From NCBI RefSeq assembly GCF_003355455.1, contig NZ_CP031358.1:124001-188000 (forward strand): 64,000 nt of DNA, read 5' to 3'. The position numbers and the translations under genes were made by a program. The DNA is from Erythrobacter aureus. Lineage in GTDB: Bacteria; Pseudomonadota; Alphaproteobacteria; Sphingomonadales; Sphingomonadaceae. Shown here piece after piece: positions 8,277-15,576 of this stretch (position 1 is its first letter; each line of letters begins with the position of its first letter). The notes under the pieces were generated by a model. The model searched no databases, was not told the origin of the DNA, and saw only the letters and a list, made by a program, of their open reading frames with translations.

Positions 8277-8558
8277 TCAGCTGACGCTGGTGAAGATCCG
8301 GACGAGTTCCTCGGCGGCGAACACCGAGATGACGAAGCTGATGAGGGCATCGACACGCGAACCGTGGCCGAGCTGGATGATGAACTCGGTGGCGAAGAAC
8401 GGAGCGAGCAACGCCGCAAGGACGTTGAGGAAGCTGTAGTGGCCGTTCGCGCAGACAGCGATGGTGAGAAACACCATGGCGCACCATGTGATGACGAAGA
8501 GAACCTCGCCTGATGGCTTCTGGGTAGCTTGCGCGCAGATGCGCTGGAGACTGTTCAT
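8277..8558 (-). CDS. Small two-span membrane protein, 93 aa
   Basis: After a polar N-terminus (MNSLQRICAQATQK) come two or three hydrophobic stretches (about residues 19-35, 41-60 and 69-85) separated by short polar turns. It is probably an inner-membrane protein. The start at 8558 follows a GGGAATGAAA SD context, and a small TCCGG/CCGGA hairpin (8574-8588) lies just upstream. It ends 47 bases before the RNA repair gene starts. Function unknown. Confidence 0.6.
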   Translation of the reverse strand: MNSLQRICAQATQKPSGEVLFVITWCAMVFLTIAVCANGHYSFLNVLAALLAPFFATEFIIQLGHGSRVDALISFVISVFAAEELVRIFTSVS

Positions 8559-8777
8559 TTTTTCATTCCCATGTCCGGATGTACCGGAGGTCTTCAAGGC
8601 ATTGGGGATGGGGCCGGCTGGGGCGTGAGCTCCCAGGCGCAATCGGGCTGGGCCATGGCAGGGGCCAGCCGTGCAGGCCACATCGGGAATCTACGGTGTG
8701 GCAGGCTCTTTTCACGAAAGAAGCGGAGCCGCCGAGGAAGGAGCGGCTCCGCTTCAGGGCGGCTGGGGCTTGAGGGG
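8559..8777 (-). other. Intergenic leader and terminator region
   Basis: I see no gene here. It contains the leader of the 8277 gene, with the hairpin at 8574-8588 and a GGCTGG..CCAGCC hairpin near 8610-8670. At its right end is the terminator of the 8778 gene. Confidence 0.6.
8717..8754 (-). terminator. Intrinsic terminator after 8778-9386
   Basis: The 12-bp stem AAGCGGAGCCGC / GCGGCTCCGCTT has a 10-nt loop and is followed on the minus strand by CTTTCG. The stem sequence is nearly the same as in the terminator at 496-527, which suggests the terminator has been copied. Confidence 0.8.
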
Positions 8778-9386
8778 TTAGCCCCAGTAGACTTTCGTCG
8801 CGTCGTGGCGCTTGGCGCAGGCGACGAAGGCGTTGAGCGGAACGCTCATGCCGGTGTTGAGCCCGCGGGCGGCGACGGCGGCTTCGAAGGTCGTGAAGTC
8901 GACTTCGCCGGTCGCTTCATCACGCTCGAACGGAATTTCGAGAGTGGTGAGCATCTGGTCGAAGCGGCCGTTGGTGAGGCGCACCTCCACGGTGTCTGCC
9001 TCCCAGTTGACGGCATCGAGGCGAGCAGGGCCATCCTCGCTGCCGGTGAAGCCGATCTGGACGCGCAGGCTGACGACGGTGTCGAGCATGCGGGCGGCGT
9101 CGTCGCTGTGGGCCGCGAGGGTCTCGCGGAGCTTGGCGAGGATGCGCTCTTCGAGCAGGCAGGGGCCGAAGTCGCCGACGTACGAAGCATGACGGGGATT
9201 GTCGGCGACGTAGGTGAAGACGGACTGGCCGTTGGTCAGCTTCACGCCTTCGAGCAGTTCAGCGATCTGCTGAACGACTTCGTCGGTGAGAGCGATGGTG
9301 CCCTGAGGAGCAACAGCGTTGATGGCTGCCCAGAGGCTCGCGCTATCGCGCGGGGTGGCAGTGGCGAAATGGAGCGAAGTCGACAT
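8778..9386 (-). CDS. Orphan family A protein, paralog of 10470-11087, 202 aa
   Basis: This protein and the 205-residue protein at 10470-11087 are clear paralogs. Both have an N-terminal WAAI region, then TLSNGQ or TNGQ motifs, FGP-x-LL, LRETL/LRTLLEE helices, and an almost identical end: ACAKRH-x-A-x-x-V-x-WG. The fold is not recognised; the pattern suggests an alpha/beta domain with a conserved C-terminal Trp-Gly. In this gene the upstream ATG of the usual GGRATGAAAAATG context is out of frame, which supports the downstream ATG at 9386 as the start. Leader copy 4 lies upstream. Confidence 0.7.
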   Translation of the reverse strand: MSTSLHFATATPRDSASLWAAINAVAPQGTIALTDEVVQQIAELLEGVKLTNGQSVFTYVADNPRHASYVGDFGPCLLEERILAKLRETLAAHSDDAARMLDTVVSLRVQIGFTGSEDGPARLDAVNWEADTVEVRLTNGRFDQMLTTLEIPFERDEATGEVDFTTFEAAVAARGLNTGMSVPLNAFVACAKRHDATKVYWG

Positions 9387-9390
9387 TTTT

Positions 9391-9440
9391 CATTCCCCTT
9401 ATCGGTTTCACTGTCGGATCACCGACATTGAGGGGGAAGC
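9391..9440 (-). promoter_or_regulatory. SD-sequestering leader hairpin (copy 4)
   Basis: The inner hairpin is GTCGG/CCGAC within 9409-9430. The upstream minus-strand TTCCCC can pair with the SD GGGGAA of the 8778-9386 gene. Confidence 0.6.
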
Positions 9441-9495
9441 CGCCCGGCGCCCTGGGGCGTCCGGGCGGAAGCAGGGGATGGGAGAAGAAGAGGCC

Positions 9496-10068
9496 TCAGG
9501 CCTCCTCGTCGTCCTCGTCCTCGTCCTCGGGAAAGTAGACGCCCTGATAGGGGCAGCGCTCTGAGGCCGGAAGCGAGGCATAGTCCTCGTTCGGGCTGAA
9601 GGAGAACTTCAGCGGGAATTCGAGCTCCACGCGGCGGGGGATGAGCAGGCCCGACTTGATCGCGGTATTGGCATCCATGCCATCGAAGAACTCGTGGGGA
9701 GTGCCGTAGGTGATATCGAGATGCGTGATCGGCTGGTCGACGATGGGCGGGTAGCGATGGAAGATGGTGTAGAGCTGGCCGGTCTTCGAATGCTCGAAGT
9801 AATTGCCGTGCTCCAGCGATACGCCGACCATCTTGGCGTTGCCGCATACCTCGATAGCTTCCTGAAGCTGCTCAGGGGTGAGGTTGCGCTCAGCAAGCCA
9901 CTGATAGGCATCGACGCCGCCGAAGACGCCGCACCCTTCGTAGTCGTCTTCCTTGATCGGCGCTTCATCGCCGGGCTGCAGGAGATAGACGTCACGAGCG
10001 CCACGGCTGGAATCGCTGATAGCGATGGATTCGTTGGTGTCGGCGGTCTTCCACGAGAACGTGCCCAT
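9496..10068 (-). CDS. Hypothetical protein, 190 aa
   Basis: This soluble protein starts MGTFSWKTADTNESIAISD and ends in a very acidic tail (PEDEDEDDEEA). The middle contains GCGVFGGVDAYQWL followed by a Leu-rich helix, and a later beta-rich part with aromatic residues. The start at 10068 is preferred because the SD GGAAGGAA is too near the first ATG (10074). Its terminator-like partner at 9440-9480 is a GC hairpin without a T tract. Function unknown. Confidence 0.6.
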   Translation of the reverse strand: MGTFSWKTADTNESIAISDSSRGARDVYLLQPGDEAPIKEDDYEGCGVFGGVDAYQWLAERNLTPEQLQEAIEVCGNAKMVGVSLEHGNYFEHSKTGQLYTIFHRYPPIVDQPITHLDITYGTPHEFFDGMDANTAIKSGLLIPRRVELEFPLKFSFSPNEDYASLPASERCPYQGVYFPEDEDEDDEEA

Positions 10069-10115
10069 GCACATTTCCTTCCTTAAAAATTGCTGGCCAC
10101 AGGCAGCATGGAACA

Positions 10116-10145
10116 GAAAAACGGGGCCGCCTGGTGGCGGCCCCG
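10116..10145 (-). terminator. Intrinsic terminator after 10171-10464
   Basis: GGGGCCGCC pairs with GGCGGCCCC around a 4-nt loop, followed on the minus strand by GTTTTTCTG. It lies 25 bases past the stop of the 10171 gene. Confidence 0.85.
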
Positions 10146-10170
10146 CTTCAGGGGAGAGGAGCGATAGGGG

Positions 10171-10464
10171 TCAGGCAGCGCGAGGCAGGCCGAGTATCTT
10201 CATCTGGCACCAGTAGAACCGGGCTTCGACCTCAACCTCCCTTCCGGGGAGGAGATGGCCGCGGAGGGCATGAGCCACATGGCTCTCTGCGATGACGGTT
10301 TCGTGGAAGACCACGCCGTCCTCGCGCTCGAAGCGGGTATTCTCGAAGCCGACTGCGCCGGTGGAGAAGGTGCGCCGCGACCCGGGGACGCGTGCGGGCA
10401 CCTTCTCGCCGATGAGAAGCTTCGTGACGAAGTTTCCGAGGCGGGGAGTGTAAGGGGAAGGCAT
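10171..10464 (-). CDS. Hypothetical basic protein, 97 aa
   Basis: The protein starts five bases after the 10470-11087 gene and shares its transcript. It is basic, with an Arg-rich central part (VPARVPGSRRTFS) and beta-type stretches (GVVFHETVIAES, VEVEARFYWCQMK). No family recognised. The pair ends at the strong terminator 10116-10145. Confidence 0.6.
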   Translation of the reverse strand: MPSPYTPRLGNFVTKLLIGEKVPARVPGSRRTFSTGAVGFENTRFEREDGVVFHETVIAESHVAHALRGHLLPGREVEVEARFYWCQMKILGLPRAA

Positions 10465-10469
10465 GTGCC

Positions 10470-11087
10470 TCAGCCCCAGCTGACGGTCGAGGCGCCGTGG
10501 CGCTTGGCGCAGGCGATGAACTGCTCGAGGCGATCGGGCATGTCCGTACGCCAGCCGTTCTCTTCGACTGCGGCTTCGAACTTGGCGAGTTCGATTTCGC
10601 CGTATCCGGCTGGGCCGTCGTAGTCGACGCCGAGCTGGCGGAACATCTCGTAGAGATTGCCTGACGAGCGGTTGATCTCGACCTCGTCTGCGACGCCGTT
10701 CACGCCCTTGAGGCGCGAACCGAGGTAGTCCTTGCCGGAGAGCGAGATCTGGAGGCCCAGTTCGACGATCGTGTCGAACATGGCGACTGCAGCGTCGCTC
10801 TCTTCTTCGAGCAGGGTTCGCAGCTGGCGGAAGGTGTCTTCGCCGAGCAGCGAGGGGCCGAACGAGGGGACGAAGGACGGCATGGCGAACTCATCTTCCA
10901 CCGGATAGTGGTAGGCGGTGACGGTCTGGCCGTTCGAGAGAGGAGCGTTCTCGAGCAGCTTCGCTGCTTCAGCGACGGTCTCTTCGGAGATGTAGACGAT
11001 GCCGTCGGCAGCGATGGCGGTGATGGCAGCCCAGTTGGCGGCTGCGTCGAAGGTGGCGGCGGTGTCGTGCATGAGGTTCATCGACAT
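10470..11087 (-). CDS. Orphan family A protein, paralog of 8778-9386, 205 aa
   Basis: This is the second copy of the family described at 8778-9386. It keeps the WAAITAIA start region, PLSNGQT, FGPSLLGED, the LRTLLEE helix and the terminal ACAKRHGAS-x-V-SWG. Identity is moderate, so the duplication is old. The start at 11087 follows the SD AGGGGAATG in leader copy 5. Keeping two diverged copies, each with its own SD-sequestering leader, suggests a dose-sensitive or pairwise role. Confidence 0.7.
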   Translation of the reverse strand: MSMNLMHDTAATFDAAANWAAITAIAADGIVYISEETVAEAAKLLENAPLSNGQTVTAYHYPVEDEFAMPSFVPSFGPSLLGEDTFRQLRTLLEEESDAAVAMFDTIVELGLQISLSGKDYLGSRLKGVNGVADEVEINRSSGNLYEMFRQLGVDYDGPAGYGEIELAKFEAAVEENGWRTDMPDRLEQFIACAKRHGASTVSWG

Positions 11088-11090
11088 TTT

Positions 11091-11138
11091 CATTCCCCTA
11101 TCTGGTTCAATTCGGGTCAACCGACATTGAGAGGTGAA
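11091..11138 (-). promoter_or_regulatory. SD-sequestering leader hairpin (copy 5)
   Basis: The inner hairpin at 11108-11129 has a TCGG/CCGA core. Minus-strand CCTCT can pair, with one G-U, with the SD AGGGG. The loop and flanks differ from copies 1-4. Confidence 0.55.
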
Positions 11139-11191
11139 GCGGCCGGCGCGTCAGCGTCCGGGCGAAAGGGGCACGGATGTGCCTGGGCGGG

Positions 11192-11716
11192 TTACCGCCC
11201 CATCTCGAGAAAGGTCTCAGCGCTCCATTTATCATCCATGGGCTCATTGCCCTTGGTGAGGATGACGATGTCCTCGTATTCGGGGTCGTTGCCAGCGTTG
11301 CTCACCGCCCGGTAACGGATACCGGCAATGGTGTGCCACTCGCCGTCGTCGATTCCATCGAGAATGGCGGCCATTGTCTGGACGGGGCGCAGCCCGGTCT
11401 GGGCAGCAGGAAGGTCTTTGACCTCTTCGTCGTCGAGCTGTTGGGCGAACTCTACGAGGTCGTTGATGCTCCAGTCGCAGGCGTCCGGCAGAGTTCTCGG
11501 GCCGGAATTGTCGTCGATGCGGCGGGTCTCGATGTGGATCGCGAAGGCCTCTGGGCTCTCAGTCATGACCTGCATCCGCTCCGAATTGTCGAAGTAGAGC
11601 CGCTCGCGGGTCTCGAAGCCGCGCCGCGCGGGACGCCAGCCGGCGGTGAAGCCGTCGGTGCAGATGGCCGAGACGACGCGCAGGATGCGATCTTTGGCGG
11701 GCTGTATGTCGGTCAT
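11192..11716 (-). CDS. Orphan family B protein, related to 30575-31159, 174 aa
   Basis: Both proteins begin with a helix containing AxxRxLRxxSAI or AIVRALSAI, then TTGITTSW or TDGFTAGW. They share a DWSI/DWTI-x-x-L-V/L-x-x-x-Q-x-L helix in the middle, and both end with a beta-rich domain. The family is not recognised. The SD AAGGACC precedes the ATG at 11716. There is no signal peptide or membrane segment. Confidence 0.6.
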   Translation of the reverse strand: MTDIQPAKDRILRVVSAICTDGFTAGWRPARRGFETRERLYFDNSERMQVMTESPEAFAIHIETRRIDDNSGPRTLPDACDWSINDLVEFAQQLDDEEVKDLPAAQTGLRPVQTMAAILDGIDDGEWHTIAGIRYRAVSNAGNDPEYEDIVILTKGNEPMDDKWSAETFLEMGR

Positions 11717-11754
11717 GGAGCGGTCCTTGGCGGAAGGTGCATAGGGCGTGACGG

Positions 11755-11782
11755 CTGGCCGCCGGTTATCGCCGGCGGCCAG
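11755..11782 (-). terminator. Strong GC hairpin downstream of 11789-12238
   Basis: CTGGCCGCCG pairs perfectly with the inverted copy around a short loop. No T tract follows, so it may protect the 3' end or act with another factor rather than terminate alone. Confidence 0.5.
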
Positions 11783-11788
11783 GTCCGG

Positions 11789-12238
11789 TCACATGAACGG
11801 GTTCGAACTGCCGAGTGCGGCGAGGAAGCCGAAGGCGGCGACTGCGGTACCAGCAGCAGCAGGGGCGGGGATGCGGGCAGCGGCAAGCTTCTCGCAGTCA
11901 TCGCCGGTGTAGTGCTCGAGGCGAAGCTCGAAGTGCTCGTCGATGACGATTTCGCCGTCGTAGGAGAGCAGGGCGTCATGGAAGCGGCTGCGCGCACGCT
12001 CGGTCAGGCCGCAGCGACCGCCGGCGCCCGATGCGTCGTGCATGCGGGGGAGAGCGTCGTGCAGGAGCCATGCGTTAGCGGCATTCCATGCACCGCGGTC
12101 ATCGCGTGCGCCGGGGAATTCCTCGGAGAGGACGGAGCCATCGGGTGCGCGCAGCGAGGCGTGCCACATAGACTGGTTGACGCAAGGAACAGTCTGGTCG
12201 GTCGGAGCCGGAGCGGGAGCATTGCGGTTGAACGGCAT
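11789..12238 (-). CDS. Hypothetical protein with C-terminal hydrophobic segment, 149 aa
   Basis: The polar N-terminal 110 residues contain several Trp, His and Cys. They are followed by an Ala/Pro-rich linker (RIPAPAAAGTA) and a short hydrophobic stretch, VAAFGFLAALGSS, that could be a marginal membrane anchor. The start at 12238 follows a GGGGAATGAAAA context in which the earlier ATG is out of frame. Function unknown. Confidence 0.6.
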   Translation of the reverse strand: MPFNRNAPAPAPTDQTVPCVNQSMWHASLRAPDGSVLSEEFPGARDDRGAWNAANAWLLHDALPRMHDASGAGGRCGLTERARSRFHDALLSYDGEIVIDEHFELRLEHYTGDDCEKLAAARIPAPAAAGTAVAAFGFLAALGSSNPFM

Positions 12239-12241
12239 TTT

Positions 12242-12292
12242 TCATTCCCCTTTCAAGATTTCACCCGGTGAAAATCAGATAGTGGGGAATGG
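12242..12292 (-). promoter_or_regulatory. SD-sequestering leader hairpin (copy 6)
   Basis: This copy has unrelated inner bases (TTTCACC/GGTGAAA) but the clearest outer helix. CATTCCCC (12284-12291 on the complementary strand) matches the SD region GGGGAATG over eight perfect pairs. It is strong evidence that structure, not sequence, is conserved. Confidence 0.65.
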
Positions 12293-12314
12293 CCCGGCTG
12301 GCGCCTTGGGGCGT

Positions 12315-12806
12315 TCAGTCGGCCTTCGCGTGAGCCTGGGGCTCACCGCGCAGCTGGACAGCCTTGGCCAGCTGGTTGGCGAAGAAGGGCATGAGCAGGA
12401 AGTGATCAGCACCTTCAGGGGCGGTCGCATCGTAGTGGCGGCCGTCATGGATGAGCCAAGTATGGGTCGCAGAGCCAATGATGTGAGCGAGGCGCTCGTC
12501 GTCGAGCTCGCAGGGGAGAGGAGCATTCTCGGCCCGCAGGCGGGGAATGTCGGCGTAGAAGACTTCGCAGGAGCTATCGCCGACAGGGAGCCACCAGGCG
12601 TCGGTCTCGCCGATCGCGATGAGCTTGCTCATCTCAGGGTGGGTCTCGTGAATGCGGTCGAGGACGGCATAGGCGAATTCTTCGCAGAGGCCGTCGCCGA
12701 CTTCGTCAGCGCAGGTGACATCGCCTTCAGCGATGAACGCATCGAGCTGGTAACGGATAGCGCCTGCGATCACATCAGCAGGGGCGGGAGACTGGGCAGA
12801 GTCCAT
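12315..12806 (-). CDS. Possible papain-fold (transglutaminase/NlpC-like) protein, 163 aa
   Basis: A Cys in GLCEEFAYAVL (about residue 40), then much later HTWLIHDGRHYDATAPEG, gives the Cys...His...Asp order of papain-fold amidases and transglutaminase-like proteins; the HTW-x-x-x-x-G-x-x-YDA signature is typical of the latter half of that fold. The protein has no signal peptide, so it would act in the cytoplasm on a host or phage protein. Assignment rests on motif spacing only. Four bases separate it from the ART-like gene at 12810, so the two are co-expressed. Confidence 0.4.
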   Translation of the reverse strand: MDSAQSPAPADVIAGAIRYQLDAFIAEGDVTCADEVGDGLCEEFAYAVLDRIHETHPEMSKLIAIGETDAWWLPVGDSSCEVFYADIPRLRAENAPLPCELDDERLAHIIGSATHTWLIHDGRHYDATAPEGADHFLLMPFFANQLAKAVQLRGEPQAHAKAD

Positions 12807-12809
12807 CGG

Positions 12810-13205
12810 TCAGGCTTCCTCGCGGATCTGGGCGGCAGAGAGCGCGCCCCGGTAGACGACCGAGCCGATCCCGTCGAGCGAAGCGCGCCAGGCGCGGGGA
12901 TCATGGTCCCAAGCGGCGTGGACGTCAGCTTCGCTGCATCCGAGGACCGAGGTGATGGGTTCTTCCCAGCCGGGCGTGTCCTCCTCGAGCTGTGCTTCAT
13001 CGAAAGCAGCGAGTTCGGCGGAGAGGATGACGGATGTCGTCCCTTCGTCGTCGAGGACCTCGGCGTAATACTCGGCGATGTCGAGAACGCCCCAGAAGGA
13101 CCGGTGCGGCGACAGGCCTTCGGCCAGCACCTTGTCGGCGATTGCGCGGCTGGTCGCGTGATAGAGACGTCCGTCGAGGGCGGCGGTCATATCCGGCTGG
13201 GCCAT
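12810..13205 (-). CDS. ADP-ribosyltransferase (ART)-like protein, 131 aa
   Basis: The N-terminus reads LYHATSRAIADKVLAEGLSP: the H-x-T followed by a helix and EGL-x-P that opens many ART-fold proteins (KptA, DarT and related families). A FWGVLDIAEYYAEVL segment and a SVILSAEL strand follow, in the usual place of the second half of the NAD site. No clear catalytic Glu can be picked by eye. It could transfer ADP-ribose to a host macromolecule, or remove a 2'-phosphate as KptA does; both are inference. It is encoded with the 12315 gene. Confidence 0.45.
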   Translation of the reverse strand: MAQPDMTAALDGRLYHATSRAIADKVLAEGLSPHRSFWGVLDIAEYYAEVLDDEGTTSVILSAELAAFDEAQLEEDTPGWEEPITSVLGCSEADVHAAWDHDPRAWRASLDGIGSVVYRGALSAAQIREEA

Positions 13206-13427
13206 GGAGGAATTCCTGAGAAGGGATGGACTGGCACGAAAACGCCCCCGGCGCGATCTTCGCGGCGGGGGCGTTCGGGTACGTCTCGGACGAGCAAGGG
13301 AGGGAGGAAACGAGACGTAGACTTGGGAGACTTAAACTAGAGAGGAGAATTTCTTCATCCCCTCAAGGGACACTTCCACTTTTACACTTCATTCCCCGCC
13401 AGGCGCCTCAAGCAACTGGCGTAACCT
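13206..13427 (-). other. Intergenic region with terminator and leader
   Basis: No convincing gene is present. It holds the terminator at 13239-13275 and, on the minus strand at about 13345-13395, two back-to-back mini-ORFs (nine and eight codons, MKCKSGSVP and MKKFSSLV) in an SD-like context. These may be remnants of a leader or decayed gene starts. Confidence 0.45.
13239..13275 (-). terminator. Intrinsic terminator of the 13428 transcript
   Basis: AACGCCCCCG pairs with CGGGGGCGTT around a 15-nt loop and is followed on the minus strand by TTCGTG. It lies about 150 bases beyond the stop of the 13428-15449 gene and just before the ART-like gene. Confidence 0.75.
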
Positions 13428-15449
13428 TCAGGCGCTGCCAGCCGGTTCGGCGTTGGCCAGCTCATCCTTCTCGAGGAAGTCGAGAAGGATGCGGTAATCG
13501 GCCAAGCCATCGGATACCGTGGCTTGGATCTCTTCATCGTAAACGCCGCGATCCATCTTTAGGAATGCGTTGGTCATTTTCTCGACCGTGAGCAGTTTCG
13601 GGAATTGTTTCTTGAGGAAGCGAGCTGGCGGGAGCAGGTCGGCCTCGCGAAGCCTCACGTAAGTTGTCGCCAGCTGGAAGCAGAGATAGATGTCGAGCCG
13701 GTAAGGGGGGGACTTCGTCATGAGGTGGACGGATGGGAGCACGTCCTGCTGATAAGCCTCGTCCAAGAACGGGCTGATTCGATCGGCGAGTTCTTGGGGG
13801 TCTGCTGGCATGTTTTTGGCAAACAGCGAAGTGAGAGAGTCGTTGACGACGGATTCTGCTGTTTCGCCGTCTCCGAGACCAGCGAAGTCGGTGAGCGCTT
13901 CGTCGATGCTTTCCACCGAAGCGCGGGGATCATGCCAGTCGGTCTCCTCGTCTGATGCGCACGGATGGGCAGCTTTGATCATGTCATCGAGAATAGCGTC
14001 CATGGCTTTGTCTTGGATCTCGTCGACACCTTCGAGTTCGAGGAGTTCCTTGTAGGCACGCACGCCGTCTTCGACGGTCTGGGTGATTTCGGGTGTTTCG
14101 TCACCGGGAATCATCGAGACCGAGGCCTGACGGTAATCCTCGCGAGTGATGAGGTCGAGCAGACCGCATTCGAAGGGCCCTTCGTTCTCTTCGGAAATCT
14201 TCGCGATCGAAATCGCGAGTTTCAGGTAGAGGTAGTAGTGGGTCCGGTCTGCGAGATTGAGCGAAAGGAGATAGTCGGTGGCCGTCTCGCCGTTGACGGA
14301 GAAGTGAACGAAGCGGGTGAGGTCTTCGATAAGAGCTTCGAAATTTTCAGGAGGGCCACTCCGGCGGTTCGAGATCGGTTCGACGGCAGGATCGGTTGCA
14401 GAGCCGAATATGGCTTCGATAGAACCGGTGATGCCTTCGGGTGTAGCCGCAATCTCGGCGAGACGGGCGAAGGCTTCTTGTTCGAGCTTCTCGTCGCCGT
14501 CGCTTGCGATGACATCCATGACGTCGAGGATGGTGTCGAAGTCATCATCCATGTGAACTTCCAAGCCGAGGGTTATGTCGTGCTGGCGCGCTTCAATGGA
14601 AGTGCGCGGGGCCAACGGCATGGCAGCGCCGAGAAGGTCGTAGGCGCGGTCGAGGTCTTCGACAGAACCGTCATACGCAAGTTCCGGGCAGAACCTGACG
14701 GTGGGAATGCGGCACACGCGGAGGTGGTCCTCGCCGAGGCCGGTGATGCCGAACATTTGGGGAAGCACGAAGCGATTGGCGTGTATCGGCGTTTCGAAGA
14801 GAGGAAGTGCCACGCCGTCATGGTTGAGGAGAGTGGAAAGCTCTTCGGTATCGGGATCGCTATCGAGCGAAAGATGTGGCCGGCGCATCTGTCCTTCAGC
14901 CGTCATGCGGGCGTGAAGTGTCGGAAGTTCGCGGCGGATCGCGGCCATGGCGAATTTGAGAGTGCCGGAGATGAGGCCGGGCACACCGGGGATGCCCTCG
15001 AGATCGCAGCTCTCGATATCGGGGAAGGTCGGGCTGGCGCCATGGGCATGCCAGTCGATCAGGCGCGAGTTCTCGATAATGCCATCGAGCAGTGCGAAGG
15101 AGGCATGAAGCTCTGCCGAAATCTCGTCCTCGGTGAGAGAGCGAGGATTGATGTCCTTGAGGTTCGGCATCTGCAGGAAGAGGCCGCGGGTCGGACGCTC
15201 GAGGCTGACGAGGATGTCGCCGACCTCGTTGAAGAAGAAGCGCATCCTGCGACTGTCATGCTCGAGAGCGAAGAACTCGGTATCGGACGAGGAGGGAAGC
15301 GGAGTGCCGTGGGCGGCGATCGCGATGAACATCTCGCGCATTTCCCGAACCAGGGTGAGGGCGGCGACCTGACTTTTGCGGATCACTCTGCTGCCTTCCA
15401 CAGGGATGGCGAGAATGGTGCTGGGCGGGGAATTGTGCGACTGGTCCAA
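13428..15449 (-). CDS. Large orphan family C protein, paralog of 15577-16944, 673 aa
   Basis: The start is a TTG at 15449 with GGAG six bases upstream. It is supported by alignment of the N-terminus (STILAIPVEG) with the start of the paralog (TTLLAVPPEE). The shared region includes a helix with IRRELP (paralog ARRELP) and a D/E-x-x-YD/ES-L...ARQHDITL (paralog ARDLDITL) segment. The C-terminal 330 residues, absent or shortened in the paralog, contain two similar helical blocks ending in LEKDELAN and LEGVDEIQ, suggesting internal repetition. The protein is acidic and cytoplasmic. Function unknown; its size makes it one of the main products of the region. Confidence 0.65.
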   Translation of the reverse strand: MDQSHNSPPSTILAIPVEGSRVIRKSQVAALTLVREMREMFIAIAAHGTPLPSSSDTEFFALEHDSRRMRFFFNEVGDILVSLERPTRGLFLQMPNLKDINPRSLTEDEISAELHASFALLDGIIENSRLIDWHAHGASPTFPDIESCDLEGIPGVPGLISGTLKFAMAAIRRELPTLHARMTAEGQMRRPHLSLDSDPDTEELSTLLNHDGVALPLFETPIHANRFVLPQMFGITGLGEDHLRVCRIPTVRFCPELAYDGSVEDLDRAYDLLGAAMPLAPRTSIEARQHDITLGLEVHMDDDFDTILDVMDVIASDGDEKLEQEAFARLAEIAATPEGITGSIEAIFGSATDPAVEPISNRRSGPPENFEALIEDLTRFVHFSVNGETATDYLLSLNLADRTHYYLYLKLAISIAKISEENEGPFECGLLDLITREDYRQASVSMIPGDETPEITQTVEDGVRAYKELLELEGVDEIQDKAMDAILDDMIKAAHPCASDEETDWHDPRASVESIDEALTDFAGLGDGETAESVVNDSLTSLFAKNMPADPQELADRISPFLDEAYQQDVLPSVHLMTKSPPYRLDIYLCFQLATTYVRLREADLLPPARFLKKQFPKLLTVEKMTNAFLKMDRGVYDEEIQATVSDGLADYRILLDFLEKDELANAEPAGSA

Positions 15450-15477
15450 GGGAGGCTCCGGGATAAATAGGATTGCT

Positions 15478-15500
15478 AGTATCCTTATAGGAGGCTCGGG
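15478..15500 (-). promoter_or_regulatory. Possible promoter for 13428-15449
   Basis: The minus strand reads CCTCCTATAAGGATAC just downstream of the terminator at 15521 and about 35 bases before the TTG start. TATAAG is a good -10 box; no convincing -35 box is seen. Confidence 0.35.
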
Positions 15501-15520
15501 GACGTTCCTGACGGAGCGGC

Positions 15521-15556
15521 AAAGAAAAAGCCCGCGCGGCTGGTGCCGGGCGGGCC
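15521..15556 (-). terminator. Intrinsic terminator after 15577-16944 (copy 1 of a duplicated terminator)
   Basis: GCCCGCGCGGC pairs with GCCGGGCGGGC around TGGT and is followed by CTTTTTCTTT on the minus strand. The stem, loop and about ten flanking bases are the same as at 17040-17075, so the terminator was duplicated together with the neighbouring paralogous genes. Confidence 0.9.
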
Positions 15557-15576
15557 ATTTTTGGGTTAGGTCGTCG

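Noticed and set aside
13345..13395. Two mini-ORFs in the 13206-13427 gap considered as leader peptides
   Set aside because: The ATGs abut the SD-like bases, there are no runs of regulatory codons, and no alternative terminator pairs were found.
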